Shown here: one piece after another, positions 1 through 11,442 of the stretch
Layout of the letters: each line of letters begins with the position of its first letter
Position numbering within the stretch: position 1 is the stretch's first letter
DNA from: Scortum barcoo
Taxonomy: Eukaryota; Chordata; Actinopteri; Centrarchiformes; Terapontidae
Assembly: GCA_023238725.1 (NCBI GenBank)
Contig: CM041545.1
Coordinates: forward strand, 11,935,782-11,999,781
Length of the DNA stretch: 64,000 nt
Direction: 5' to 3'
The notes under the pieces: generated by a model
The model's database searches: none
Seen by the model: only the letters and a program-made list of their open reading frames with translations
What the model was told of the DNA's origin: nothing
Program-made: the position numbers and the translations under genes

Positions 1-89
1 GTCTTTTGGGTCCTCTCTGCAGGAGTGATGAACAATTCAAGCTCTCTCTTAAAGAAGCCGACTATAGACCCCAGAGGAAGAGTCAGCAC

Positions 90-250
90 TTAAAGTAGTA
101 GTTAAAAGTAAAACTTTTAGTTATGTATTATAAGCAGAGAGGTACTTAAAGCATTAAAAGTAAAAGTACTCATGATCAGTAGTGTTAGGCTAATTAGATC
201 CTTTACTTAAGTATAAGTACCAATACAACAATGTAAAATACTCCAACACT
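90..250. repeat. Decayed teleost dispersed repeat (TACTTAAGTA type)
   Basis: The stretch is built from short motifs such as TTAAAAGTAAAA, AAAAGTACTCATGATCAG and TTTACTTAAGTATAAGTACC, followed by AATGTAAAATACTCC. From memory this vocabulary belongs to a very common fish repeat in which ACTTAAGTAAAAGTAC units recur. The motif order looks rearranged relative to the form I recall, so this is a decayed or composite copy. The boundaries are approximate, there are no clear terminal repeats, and the element class is unassigned. Confidence 0.5.
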
Positions 251-3200
251 GAAAATATTACTAAATGTTATAATTATAATCTTGCAAACAAACAACAACA
301 ACAAAAAAAAAAACAGTATGCTGCTTCACACACACAGTAAGTCTGACACCTGGGTTGTTCTTCAGTGGGCCCTGGGTTCAATTTCCATTGTGTTAGCTCA
401 TTTACAATAGATACAATAGATACTGACTAACCAAGTCTGAATTAGTAAATTCTGGGGTAAAGTTCATTAACCCTACTTAAGTCAATGCACTTTGTTACAT
501 TACACCACCATACAGTACACTATACAGGAAGACCACTGCCACCGTTATCTGTAAACATGTAAACAGCATTTAAATGTTACAGTTAGAGGTTGACCTATTT
601 TTAAATATTTTCCAAGCTATTGGTTTGTTATTTTAATCTATAACTGTGCATCATATATACTACAATGATCATAGGCAGGTTTCTAAAATATTAAATTCTA
701 AAATAACTAGTAAGCACAGCTGTCAAATGAATGTGGAAGATTAAAAAGGAGAATATTTAAATCTGAAATATAGTGGAGTGGAAGTATATAGTACCATAAA
801 ATGGAAATACTTAAGAAAAGCCAACATTTTGTTTTGCATTACTGTAATATTTGTCTGCAGAGCCAAGCCCCAAAAGCACTGGCTCCTACATTTCCCACGA
901 TCCAACTCAACAGGATTTTTAATTACACTAATCCTGTACGAAAAATACCCATGTCTCTCAGGCTGCCCACTCCCACATTATAATATAGCCTTTCTGTTAA
1001 AAATGTGCCGTCTGAAGCCGAATTTGAGCTAACCCCTAATGACATCATCTGGGTTATTTTACCAGAATGTAGCTCTACAGAAGACATTATCTTCTCACAG
1101 TCTGAGTTGTACTTCACATGAAGAGTAAACTGATCTCTCAAGTGCTCCTTAAAGTAAATATACTTAGTTTCGCTCCCCCACTGGTAAAGAGGATATCTGT
1201 CCTATTCCAAAAGCCTTTCAGCATTCATCAAGACTCAGCACTTATTCTGTAGCAGGTGGAAAAAAAGCTCAAATAATAGCAGTATTTTAAAAAAATTTTT
1301 TTATTGAGAAGCTTCACAGTTGCATTTCAAAGATAACAGATTATTATATAAAAAGAAGCAGGGAAGGCAAAAGCTATCCTTCTCTGCAATGCTGAAATTA
1401 ATTGAATCGCAAAGAAAGCTGCAGAACTGCAAAACTACATTTAGCATTATAATTTCAAATTATTCTGCTTCAAAGAATACCTGTTTTTAAGAGCAGCCCA
1501 GCAGAAAGTGTAAAACAAGATTCAGTCTGTAAATTTCAGCTGTTAAGCCTATATATCTTTGGACACGTGGAAAGCCCTTGACTTTTCCTAACATTGTGGA
1601 GAGGGTAAAGCAAGACGAGGTATGTTAAAAGCAATCAATCCACTTTCTGTAGACCCCTTGGGTTACGCGCCTGTGCTTTATTTTCCTTCCAAGGTGTGGT
1701 GCTGAATCTAAACTAAAGCCGGGGTTATTTGATGGAGTTGCTTGGTAGCCAACAGTGCTTCGAGAACCACCTGCCCCTTACATAAAGGCCTGGCCAGGTC
1801 AGGCATTATATTCATGATTAAAATTATATGTTACTCTTATCTTGCTCAGGGAATCGGATGATTGCATTCATCAGGTGTCACAGTTCCTTAGCTGAGCAGG
1901 TATGAAAGCTGGTAGGCGAGTGCTAATCATCCATTTTTTTTTTTTTTTTACTTTTTTTCCAGCCTCTTGCTGCGTGGCATGTTTGGGAGGTAAAACAGAT
2001 TATGCATCGTACAGTGAAACTGGTTGAGAGTGACAGAACGGTCAAATCGGGATACAATCAAGGGAACACAGTAGCAGAGTCCAGTTAATCAGGACACTGT
2101 AAATTGTTCCTACTAAATCAGATGTGCAGTTGTGTTTACACCACTACTACTGCCAAAGACTGGGTTAGGGTTAGACAACTAAACACTGAGAAGGTTGCCT
2201 GTGGAGTTTTCTTGTAAAGAAAAATATATAAGGTCTGTTTACATTCAGCATTCCTGGTTAAAACTGATTCAATCATAATTAATGTGAAATCTGCATTGTT
2301 TACAGCCATCTTTGATTTACTTGCTGGCATATTTTAGCCAGACAGAAAGACAACCTGCACCTCGATCTCCACTGAAGTCTTGAGTCGGCATTGGAGGTAA
2401 CTTGTGATGTGCATACTGGCCCAATATGGACACAGTTCCTTGGGGCACTGGGCTGGTTTACAGACAAGCAAATATGGATGAAGGTGACGCTGTTTTCAAA
2501 TATAGCTGCTCACACTGTGACTGATTCATGTGAGGATCCAGAGTCCAGTGGCTGTCCACAAAGCTTTGGCTTGGGGTACGCAAGCATCAATGCCCGATGA
2601 CTCATTCTCAGCTGGCAACAGAGACGTGAACAAAGTGGTAGTTGGGTGGTGGGCAGAGTTACTTGGTGCTGTTTTCCACCACGGACTGACTCATTTGGCT
2701 GTGATCCACTGCTCCAGGGCAGCTGTCTTATCTTCATGGATTGATGAGCTCTACTCACATCTAATCACATTTGCAGAGAATTACTGTCTGAGAGTGAATA
2801 AAGAGTTTGGAATAAACACACACACGCACTCACACAAACACAAAAGTTAATGTAGATACCTAGTTGCATGTATATAGTGAATGAATGGGCACCAGCAGTA
2901 CAAACACACAGAAACACCATATGTTGAGTCACCACAGGCATAATAATGATAAATAGAATGCATGATAAAAGGATTTGGCCTCTCATTTAATAGGATGAAA
3001 GGAACACCAGACGCTGATGCCTAATGACATGACATTAATGACACACTAATGCACATTCTTAATAAGATGCAGTAATTATACAATGTAGAGTGTGGTGGAA
3101 AAATCTATTATTTGATTTGATGCCAGAGAAATGAAATATTCATCAATGTATACACATAGCTAATGGCTAGATTCATCTTTAGTCCTCCTGAAAGAAAAGA

Positions 3201-3252
3201 CTGATGAAAGATACTGATTAATAAAGCGTGACGCAGTGTGAAGCTGTTATTG
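251..3252. other. Unassigned AT-rich non-coding sequence
   Basis: I see no gene here. Open frames are all under about 110 codons, overlap on both strands and lack recognisable motifs. The stretch contains a 16-base T run at 1934-1949 and a loose CA-rich patch at about 2815-2845. At about 3005-3080 there is a run rich in TAAT, ATTAATG and TAATTA homeodomain-type cores, which may be chance in AT-rich DNA. Confidence 0.6.
1934..1949. repeat. Poly-T run (16 T)
   Basis: An uninterrupted run of 16 T is followed after AC by a second run of seven T. No retroposon body or target duplication could be recognised next to it, so it is listed only as a homopolymer. Confidence 0.9.
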
Positions 3253-3559
3253 TCCTAACACTTGAACTACCAAGTCGGTCATTTTGACTGTTTTTAATTT
3301 TTTTTTTATTTTTAAGTTTAAAAAAAAAATCTAACACAACAAATAGTGATAATATATTTATTATTATAGTATTATAGTAGTACTAGTATTATAGTATATA
3401 GTATAGTATTATTAGTATTATACTATTAGTATAGTATTATAGTAGTAGTATTATTAGTATAGTATAGTATAGTTTTTATGATGAGTCTTAATGGAAGGGT
3501 CATTTTTGACCGGGAACACAAAATCATTTAACATTAAATGAACACAACATGAGGGTTAA
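3253..3559. mobile_element. TTAA-ending (piggyBac-like) non-autonomous element, copy A
   Basis: The right end reads GAACACAACATGAGGGTTAA. Read from that end this is TTAA followed by CCCTCATGTTG, the CCC-starting terminus plus TTAA target expected of piggyBac-type transposons. The left end, CCTAACACTTGAACTACC at 3253, is a weak match to the same terminus. Near both ends lies a small palindrome made of GGTCA and TGAC(C/T) halves (3277-3289 and 3498-3511). A second related copy lies about 430 bp downstream. No transposase frame is present, so this is a non-autonomous, decayed copy. The left TTAA is not visible, so the left boundary is uncertain. Confidence 0.55.
3357..3475. repeat. Irregular TAT/TAG simple-sequence tract inside copy A
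   Basis: About 120 bp is composed almost only of TATTAT, TAGTAT and TATAGT trinucleotide-like units with no long perfect array. It lies between the two palindromic subterminal sites of the surrounding element, so it probably expanded within the element. Confidence 0.85.
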
Positions 3560-3984
3560 AAAAATCTCCAGTTGCAAGACTTGGTATTCAATGTGAAACA
3601 TGAGTAATGTTCACACAAACCAATTATTTGAAAGACATGTACATCAAAATATGATGCACTTTAAGATACATGAGTACATGAAAAGTGGGGCTGTGTTTGG
3701 CAGTACTGTGGGCCTACAGAGTAAGAAAATCTGAACAGTTTATATTTGTACATAGGGCAGTAGCTGAGTAATGTTTTTCTCTTTTTACATTGTTAGAGTC
3801 ATCCCACCATTGACATAAGGCTCTGTAGCATGAGTCTTTAGTTACTTCTCCAGTAGTGGAACAAAACTGTTAAATTATATGCTTAGCATTTAGCTAAAAC
3901 ACTCCTCTGGGAGATGGAGAGTGTGTAAATGTGAATTGAATCATAATGTATAAGGGTCCAACAATAGTCTCCATTAGCACTCCA

Positions 3985-4507
3985 ACTACCGGAATTCTAT
4001 AACTACTAGAATTACCACAGCAGTCATTTTGACCATTCATACATTATTTGCATATAATTTCAATAATCGATATAAAATCTAAGAATAAATTATATTTAAT
4101 GTTACCACTGTGGTGATCAAATATATAATCAAGAGCATCACTTATGGTATATCGGCCTGCCATGGTGCTGCCACATAATGAACCGTGAGCAAGGCCTCAT
4201 AAAAGCATTAAATACCAAAGCTACGAAGAAAAGTTCAGTATTATTGAAACTAATTTTAACTGACTGATTTGAATTTAACTAACTGACAAATTTTTGATCA
4301 TTTTTGACCGGGAACACCAAGAGTGTACAAAAGTTGAATAAAACACACAAAATTGTATTTAAATCAATAAAATTTTTTTGTGTGTTGAAATCATCTTTGT
4401 GGACAAAGTCATGGAATCTAAAGTCAGTCTGATCAAATTAAGTACATTTTTCAGAGATAAAACTTTTAAATCGGTCAAATTTGACCAGAACACAACATGA
4501 GGGTTAA
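3985..4507. mobile_element. TTAA-ending (piggyBac-like) non-autonomous element, copy B
   Basis: The right terminus repeats that of copy A: AGAACACAACATGAGGGTTAA-like sequence ending at 4507. An internal TTTTTGACCGGGAACAC block at about 4300 matches copy A at 3503-3519, which suggests internal duplication or nesting. The left side has CACTCCAACTACC, resembling copy A's left end, and AGTCATTTTGACC at 4022-4034. The copy is longer than copy A, has no coding potential, and shares only the ends and subterminal palindromes. Same orientation as copy A. The left boundary is approximate. Confidence 0.55.
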
Positions 4508-7320
4508 ATGGGAATTTCTGCATTGCTGCAACCTCGTAGGTGAGGTGAGGCAAAATGGACTTTAATTTGTGCTTCTGAAATGCTCACAGTACATCAGTGT
4601 GATTTGCTCTTCGGAGCTTGATACCAAATGTGCAGCCCAAATTTGAAATGAAAACACCCTTGCTTGAAAAAGGATTCTTATGTCTTCTATCTTCTGCTTG
4701 ACTCCAGGGCTCTTGCGCAATTCATCTCAGTGAAAAATGTCACTTGTGAAAATGATTATTCCTCCTTTGTTCTCTTATGAAAAAGTTGTTCACTGTGTGG
4801 TAGTGATTGGCAGGTAACACATACTGCACCTCTACTCTTCAAGCCAGAGGAAAGTCTCTGATAGACAACGTTATAATGAACAAAAAGTTTCGATTTCAGG
4901 CTTCAGAGACATGTAACACCTGTCAGCTATAAATACACATGACTTATTATGAGTCTGTCCACTTTGATAGAGTTCTGATAATATTATTAAACCTATTGTT
5001 GATTAAGCAGTAGTTCAGCTGGAGTATCTCCCACCGCACCCACTTGTTGCTGATGAGCCCGGCTTTGCACATAGCAGCTAAGCCTCATAGTGCGGAGACG
5101 GGGTTTATTTAGCGTGACAGAAATGGGTCTCACCTAAAAAAAAAGGTCAAAGTTATTAATACAGCGGGACTCAGTGGATCACAGTGGTCCTTGAGAAAAT
5201 TATGAAGGCTGACCTGTCTAAACCACCTGTCCAACACTCCTCTCCCGTGGCCTGTGACAATAATCCCTATCAGTTTGTTCAGCTGTGATGCAGTGAGTCA
5301 TTGTCAAGTCAAGTTTCTAAATGTCGCACTGTTATGATTTCTACCATCTTCCTTTGTCTTTGTCAAACTTTAGTCTGGAGAAGAGTCTTGCAACATCACA
5401 CTCTTAGGTATACTGGAGTATTATGGGATCCTTGTATGGAGTTTATTTGTTGTTGTAAGTTCTTTACTGTGAGTGATTTACATAGTTATATCCTCGCCTG
5501 TAGCCTGCACAGTGTAACACTGTACCATACAAGCTCCATTTATCATTTAAAAAGGTATCGGCTGGCTCATGATGGGCTGAAATCTGTTTGGTAATTGGAT
5601 GCTGGAGCAGATCTGATGGGAATGTAAAAGAATAAAATGGAGCCGGTGAAAGTCAAGGGCAATTTTTATGTGCATAAATTTTAATGGAACAACATGCCTA
5701 CCTAAAGGCTTCATCGTCGGATCTTTGCAGCCTGCTGTAATAAATTGTAACCATTCAAGCATTTGAAACACATTTGACAACATAAAAATGGTTAGACTGA
5801 TCTTTTTACCACATAGACTTTCAAACATATCAGTTTGAGGGGAACAGTTGTACACCATGTGAGCATATTAGCAAGACTAAAGGCTGGCAGCTCGACTGGC
5901 CAGTGACTGAACATGAGAAACATGTTCGCAATGATTCCTCTGGCCCCCCATCTCATCCATGTATTTCTACCCTATATTGTAAGCATGGAAACTGAAGAGG
6001 GAGGAAGGGAATCAGGGAAATAATGTCCTTGGTGTTCTCCCAGCCATCCTAGTTGAAGTCGCAAACACATGCACGCATATGTATGTGCGCACACATACAG
6101 TCCACTCACACAACGATGCACATCTGGCTTTTGAGAAAACAGCTTTTGAGAAAACAGTTGTTCTTTTTCAAGCGTGTCAGCTCAACTCACTATAACGGGT
6201 ATGGCAAGAGTAATAAGAATTTAATGCAGGAGTTCAGAAAAAGAAGATGATCAAAAGTTTATTTATTTGCTATTCCCGCAGTCTGGTGTTATTCTGTTTT
6301 TCTTATTGCCAACAAAACCCATGAAAAGACAAAAACCAACAATATTTTTGTCTGTCTCTCAATACTGTCTGAGTTACCCTGTATGTGGCACTGAACCCCT
6401 ACTGAAGATATGAAGATTTAAAAAAAACAAGTCACAAATAAACAGTTTAATGTTTTCTTTTTAAAGGGCTCTGTAATTCCCAAAACAGCTGCAGTTTTCA
6501 GCAAACATTACTCTATACTGTACTTCTTGGGGACTTTTTTCAACAGTTGTGTATATTCAAGGAAGCAAGTGGGTGTATGTGGCATTGATTCAAAACTGCA
6601 CTTCCCATGTTAATTGTCACATACGAGCATGTCACCCAGTAGGTTTTTAATATGCATAACACTTTTTTAAGGACAATGGAGGTCTATAGCACAGAGGAAT
6701 ATGATATATAAGGCTAAATATTGGCAACACATACAACAACTGTACAACAAAATGATCAGTTCATAGTGTGTTTCAGTTTTTCACTGGATTTGTTGACAAT
6801 AATGAAAATTTAATAATGAAAGTTTGTATGTTTTCACATTACATTATGATATTTTTCTTTCTTTATTATTGCATTAATTAGCTGCTTTGATCAAACAGGT
6901 GCATCATTAAAAGATGTGAAGTAGCTGTTACAGGAAGTGTAATGACAAGAGTGAGACCGAATCATTTGTACAACTTTTGGTTCTCATTTTTTCTGTCATT
7001 CTCACATAAACATACACTGTAATGTGATACAGCACTTCAACGGGAGAGATCTGCTCAGGTCCCCCTGATGGTAAGCATCTCACCCCACTGAAATGTGCTT
7101 GAACAAGCAATTGGACCTCATATCCTGTGATCAATATCACAAGCTGTGAAACATTGCCATGGTTGAATTAATAATGTGGTTTCTTTATAAAATAATGCAT
7201 GAACCTCTTCAAAAAGAAAGTAATGGTCACATATAGGTTATACAGGCTCCACTGAATCACTGCACCTCATTACAAACCATGCATAATGTATCTCATGTTT
7301 GGTAAGAAAACTATTTTTTC

Positions 7321-7321
<1 letters not shown>
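4508..7321. other. Unassigned non-coding sequence
   Basis: I see no gene. Frames on both strands at 5301-5594 and 5547-5858 overlap each other and show no motif. A two-copy 15-bp tandem lies at 6127-6156. The rest is AT-rich sequence without a recognisable repeat family. Confidence 0.6.
6127..6156. repeat. Two-copy perfect tandem, 15-bp unit
   Basis: The unit GCTTTTGAGAAAACA occurs twice in direct succession with no mismatch. It is an isolated minisatellite seed or a local replication slippage product. No wider array is present. Confidence 0.9.

Positions 7322-7356
<35 letters not shown>
7322..7356. repeat. (TG)n microsatellite, about 17 units
   Basis: Perfect TG dinucleotide run. Dinucleotide runs of this type are abundant in fish genomes and are often polymorphic in length. 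Confidence 0.97.
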
Positions 7357-7357
<1 letters not shown>

Positions 7358-10300
7358 ATGTGACTGCTTGTTCTCTATGTTGTTTTTCTCTGACATGAAA
7401 CATACTCTTGAGAGGTGCAGCAGTGGTATATTTAGGGATGCCCTGCGGCCTTGAACCTAATGGGTCTCAGAACTCATGGCACTTCGCAAATTTTAACGTA
7501 ATTCACACTGGCTAACTGCTTTCTCAAAAGGGCTTTGGGGGAGCTGGCGGATGGACACGCTCCTCACATTTTGTCATTGATAGCGCTTGCCTTTGATTTA
7601 GATTGCCACCTTGTGACCTCTCATTCCCCAGTGGCACATTTTGATCTATATCTAAGACAAATGTTAATAACCTTGGCTTGACCTCCTCTGATCCTGCCAG
7701 GTGGACATAACTGCAAAGTGTGTGTGTTACATGGATGGAGGACTATGTATTTAAAAGTGTATTTTATTTCATACTAGCTTGGCTACTTTATGGGTTAAGT
7801 GGACATACCGCACTGCAGAAATTGGATAGTGCTCCCCGTTACCATTAAAGTCAAATATGCCCTTGTCATATTTGTGTCTTACCGTCCATGAACTAAAGTA
7901 AATGTTGGCCTACTCTTAAATGTGTGTTCTCAATTTTCCATACTTTATATACAGTGAATTTAATTCAGATTAATCTAATGACATAACTGTTGCACTAATG
8001 TTTAATATGTTATTAACAGTGGCTAAATTATGTATCATCTCAAAGTGCCTGATTATTTTAATGCTAAATGTTAACCAACTCTTATACTGTATTAAAATGC
8101 ATTTTTAGAGATTGTCTCTTCTGGGCTCTTGGTTATATTTAGCTGCTGGATATTCATGATGTCACATAATTCAATTTTCTTTTATTTCACAGCAAACAGT
8201 AATACTAATCTAATCTAATTTAATGTGGAGGACCAGGGTCAAGATACAGTAAGTAATATTTTTCTTACCCCCATGGTGACGTTTGCCATCTGCAGTTGAC
8301 CTCCTCCCTCCTAATGGTCAAGGAGCAGCTCTGAGGGATCTACTCCAATTCTACGGCAATTTCCTTTGTAAATTGCAGTTTCAGGAGTTTCTGTCCTTTT
8401 TGTCACCCAGAGAAATGCACAAACTCTTGTGAACCTCTTATGCTGAGATGACAGTGCAAACCCCTGACCAAACTGCTATGGCACCAAGGCAGTAATCAGA
8501 GTGACAACGACTGGTCGAGACAGGCAAGAATGTGGAAACACAACATGACAAGAATTTTGTAGTAACGTCAGACCAAACTCTGCTGCTTTTTACAGCCAGG
8601 TTTCACCATGTTTGCCTTTATTGTTTACTGTGGAATATCAATGCCACATTTGCCATTGTAACCCTTATAATGAGAATAATTGTCATTGTTTAGCATTCTT
8701 TGTGAGTCAATCAGAGCCAGATGCTTTAATGAGAAGGAAAACAATAAAGGGGGCGGTAATTTGATGATTGCAAACAGATCTTTCTTTATATCAATTCAAT
8801 AAACATTTCAACATCCGGAGAAATATTTTTAATATAGTTTTTATTTCACTGTGTCTCTGAAAGAGTCAGTTTTTTTTCCAGTCTCCAATAAACTAGTCAG
8901 GTCAAGTTAGTTGTGTTTGTAGATCCAATATCACAAACAATATCTCAGCGAGTAGCAAGAGTTTCCATCCAATATAGCCTGGTTCCAGACGTCTGAATCT
9001 CCACCCACACATCTTATTTGTTTAGCTATTCAAATAGATGAATAATGCATAATACATACACATAAAACAAAACTAAATGACTAAATTAAATGAAACAAAA
9101 AGGCATTTCAGACTAAATAGAAGGCCACATCCAAATGTCCAGACAGCAAAATTTTACTCCCCCAAAACCTTAACATATAAAATCCTTTTGATAATCCAAC
9201 ACAAGTCCAGTAATGGAAAACATGAGAAACCCAATTTATGGCATTATTGTGTTAGCTGGAATTACAAGAAAAGCAAAGTTCTACTCAAAGTGCTGCTCTT
9301 GACATTAGTGTGTCACGTATTGCTTGGTGTTTGTGGTTGCTTTTTTCAATAGAAGAAAAGTAGTGTAAGAGATTACAGTTTGAAATTCAGTACATTACAG
9401 TTACTAATACCACTATTGCTGTATTAGTTTTCTGATGAATTGGGAATTATTTTTGGCATTAGCTTGCTGTTGGTTGAGTTGCCAGCTTAGTGCTACGGCT
9501 GGAGGCATCTAGCTTCTATCAAAAGAGGAGAAAAATGACTCCCAGTAACTCATGTAAATTACATGTGAACGCAACAACTCGAAGTTGTTGCATGAAGAGG
9601 TCTTTATGTTATGTTTATGACTGCTGTTATCAAGTCTCATTCAGTAAATTCTGTTGTTTTTAATGTGATGTTGACATTGTTTGGGATGTCTCTGTTATGA
9701 CAACTTGATCAACACAACAATATATAAACCTGCCATAGCAGCCCTAATAACCGACAACAAACTACTGGGCTTTAGGCTACATGTTAACATTACATTAAAC
9801 CATGACGTGTGGCTGGTTTAGACATTGATTGTCATGAAAGCATTAAAACTGTATCATAAATAATTTCCTTGACCTCACTATAGTGGTACAATTTGAACTT
9901 GTCATAATGATGTTATTAAGTATTATTACACTGTCAAATGCTTTTAAAGTAATTATTTGCGCTTCCATAACAAAATTGCGATTGATTTTTATATCTAAGT
10001 TCAAACACATTTAGAAACAAACCTTTAGGTCCACGTTGACAGCACAAAAAATAAGCAGGATGGGATATGAGTAAGAAGGGATTAATAAAAAGCCAATGCA
10101 ATGGATAAGTAATGAAAGCTTTATTACAAAACAACAACAACAACATAATAGCCACAGCAATTATTATTTAAAAATAATCACTGCCCTTTCCTTGTTCTTC
10201 AGTGCTCTCTTGTTTTTGGACAGGTCACTCATTCTCAGTCCTACTAACTATTATGTCATTAATTATCATTTCCTTGAAGTGAGCACTTCATTTGCTGGTG

Positions 10301-11442
10301 TGAGCTACCGAAATAATAGCAAGTGCACTGGTTCGTCCTTGCTCTCAAATCTCTGAGTTGTCCTTTGAAACATGGACAAAGACTGGGGAACTGGGCAGTG
10401 CACTGGAGGGGAACGATGAGTAGAATGAGAGGCTGACTGGTTTTAACAGACCAAGTGATGGCTGAGTGGGAGACAGCTCCTCTCTGTCTAACAAGGTTAC
10501 ATGGCCGTTTTCTTTTGTCATTTTACTCATCCCAATTCCCCTTTACTTCTCATGAAGAGTTCATTTGCGCTTTAAACTAGCTGCCAACATTAACACATAC
10601 ATACAATAACATAAGCTGCTGCTATATTGAAATAGGTCTGCATCCACCAAAGTAATGGAAATATTTAATAGTTAGTTAATTGAAATTCAAATAGTTTGGT
10701 TACTGGACAGGATTAAAGTCCAGTAAGAAATTATAGTGCTTAGCTCACAACCTAATCCCAGAGGGCTTAATACTGTCCAGCTTGACATTTTGTTTAATGC
10801 ATTAGTTGTCACTAACTTGTCAGCCCAATTCGACAGATAAAGGGGCTGGATATAAAGGAGACCCTGTGGAGTGAAGCCATGTCGTTTTCTAGGAAAGCAA
10901 TCACTGACATCTGGGTTGTAATACTCCAAATCAAAGGTTTTCATCAGTAGGCCATAGGCTCAATCATTATCAATCAGAAACCATTGTATTGCTTCATTTG
11001 GCGACACATTATGACCTACCAGACATTTATTTAAATGAAAATCTTCAAGATTATATTTTAAATTTGCTTTTGATGGTCAGAAAATACCTCTACAGTAAAC
11101 CTTAGGCTAGCTGCTGGTTGAAGTTTTGATGTCTACATCTATTAGATACAGAATATGTGGCACTGACATCCACTTCTGAAAGCTGTCCAACAGGCACCTG
11201 ATGAAGCTGGTTTGTGTGATGAAAATAATGTAATGTGACTAAGTTAATTAATTTTGCTGTGAGAAATTAATAAAATAATTACATTTATAAGTACTTGCAA
11301 TTACTAATTTCACATTGAGTAATGTGAAATGAGTAATTGATTAAATGTTTCAAGTACCTTGGGCAATACTCAGTACTCTTGTTACTACTTCTACTAGTAT
11401 TTTATTAACAAGCAAAGTACACACCAGCTCTACAAATAATCT
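7357..11442. other. Unassigned non-coding sequence with one small repeat relic
   Basis: I see no gene. Around 8895-8945, GTCAAGTTAGTTGTGTTTGTAG and CCAATATCACAAAC resemble the left end of the high-copy teleost repeat found better preserved at 35,637, so a short decayed piece of that family may lie here. Otherwise the sequence is AT-rich, with short chance frames only (for example 9077-9352 and 10096-10356). Confidence 0.55.
8895..8945. repeat. Possible short relic of the CCAATATCACAAA teleost repeat
   Basis: The stretch has the same order of words (a GTCAAGTT-type lead, then CCAATATCACAAA) as the copy at 35,637. Only about 50 bp can be matched by eye, so this is a weak call. Confidence 0.35.

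Noticed and set aside
349..395. Possible tRNA-type box B (GGGTTCAATTTCC) hinting at a SINE
   Set aside because: No matching box A at the proper distance, no tRNA-like folding and no tail were found.
925..1110. Possible relation between 1030-1070 and 61,650-61,710 (ATGACATCATCTGGGTTATT versus GATGACCTGATCAGGGTTAT)
   Set aside because: Only about 20 bp correspond, with several mismatches. Flanks do not align by eye, so a common repeat is not supported.
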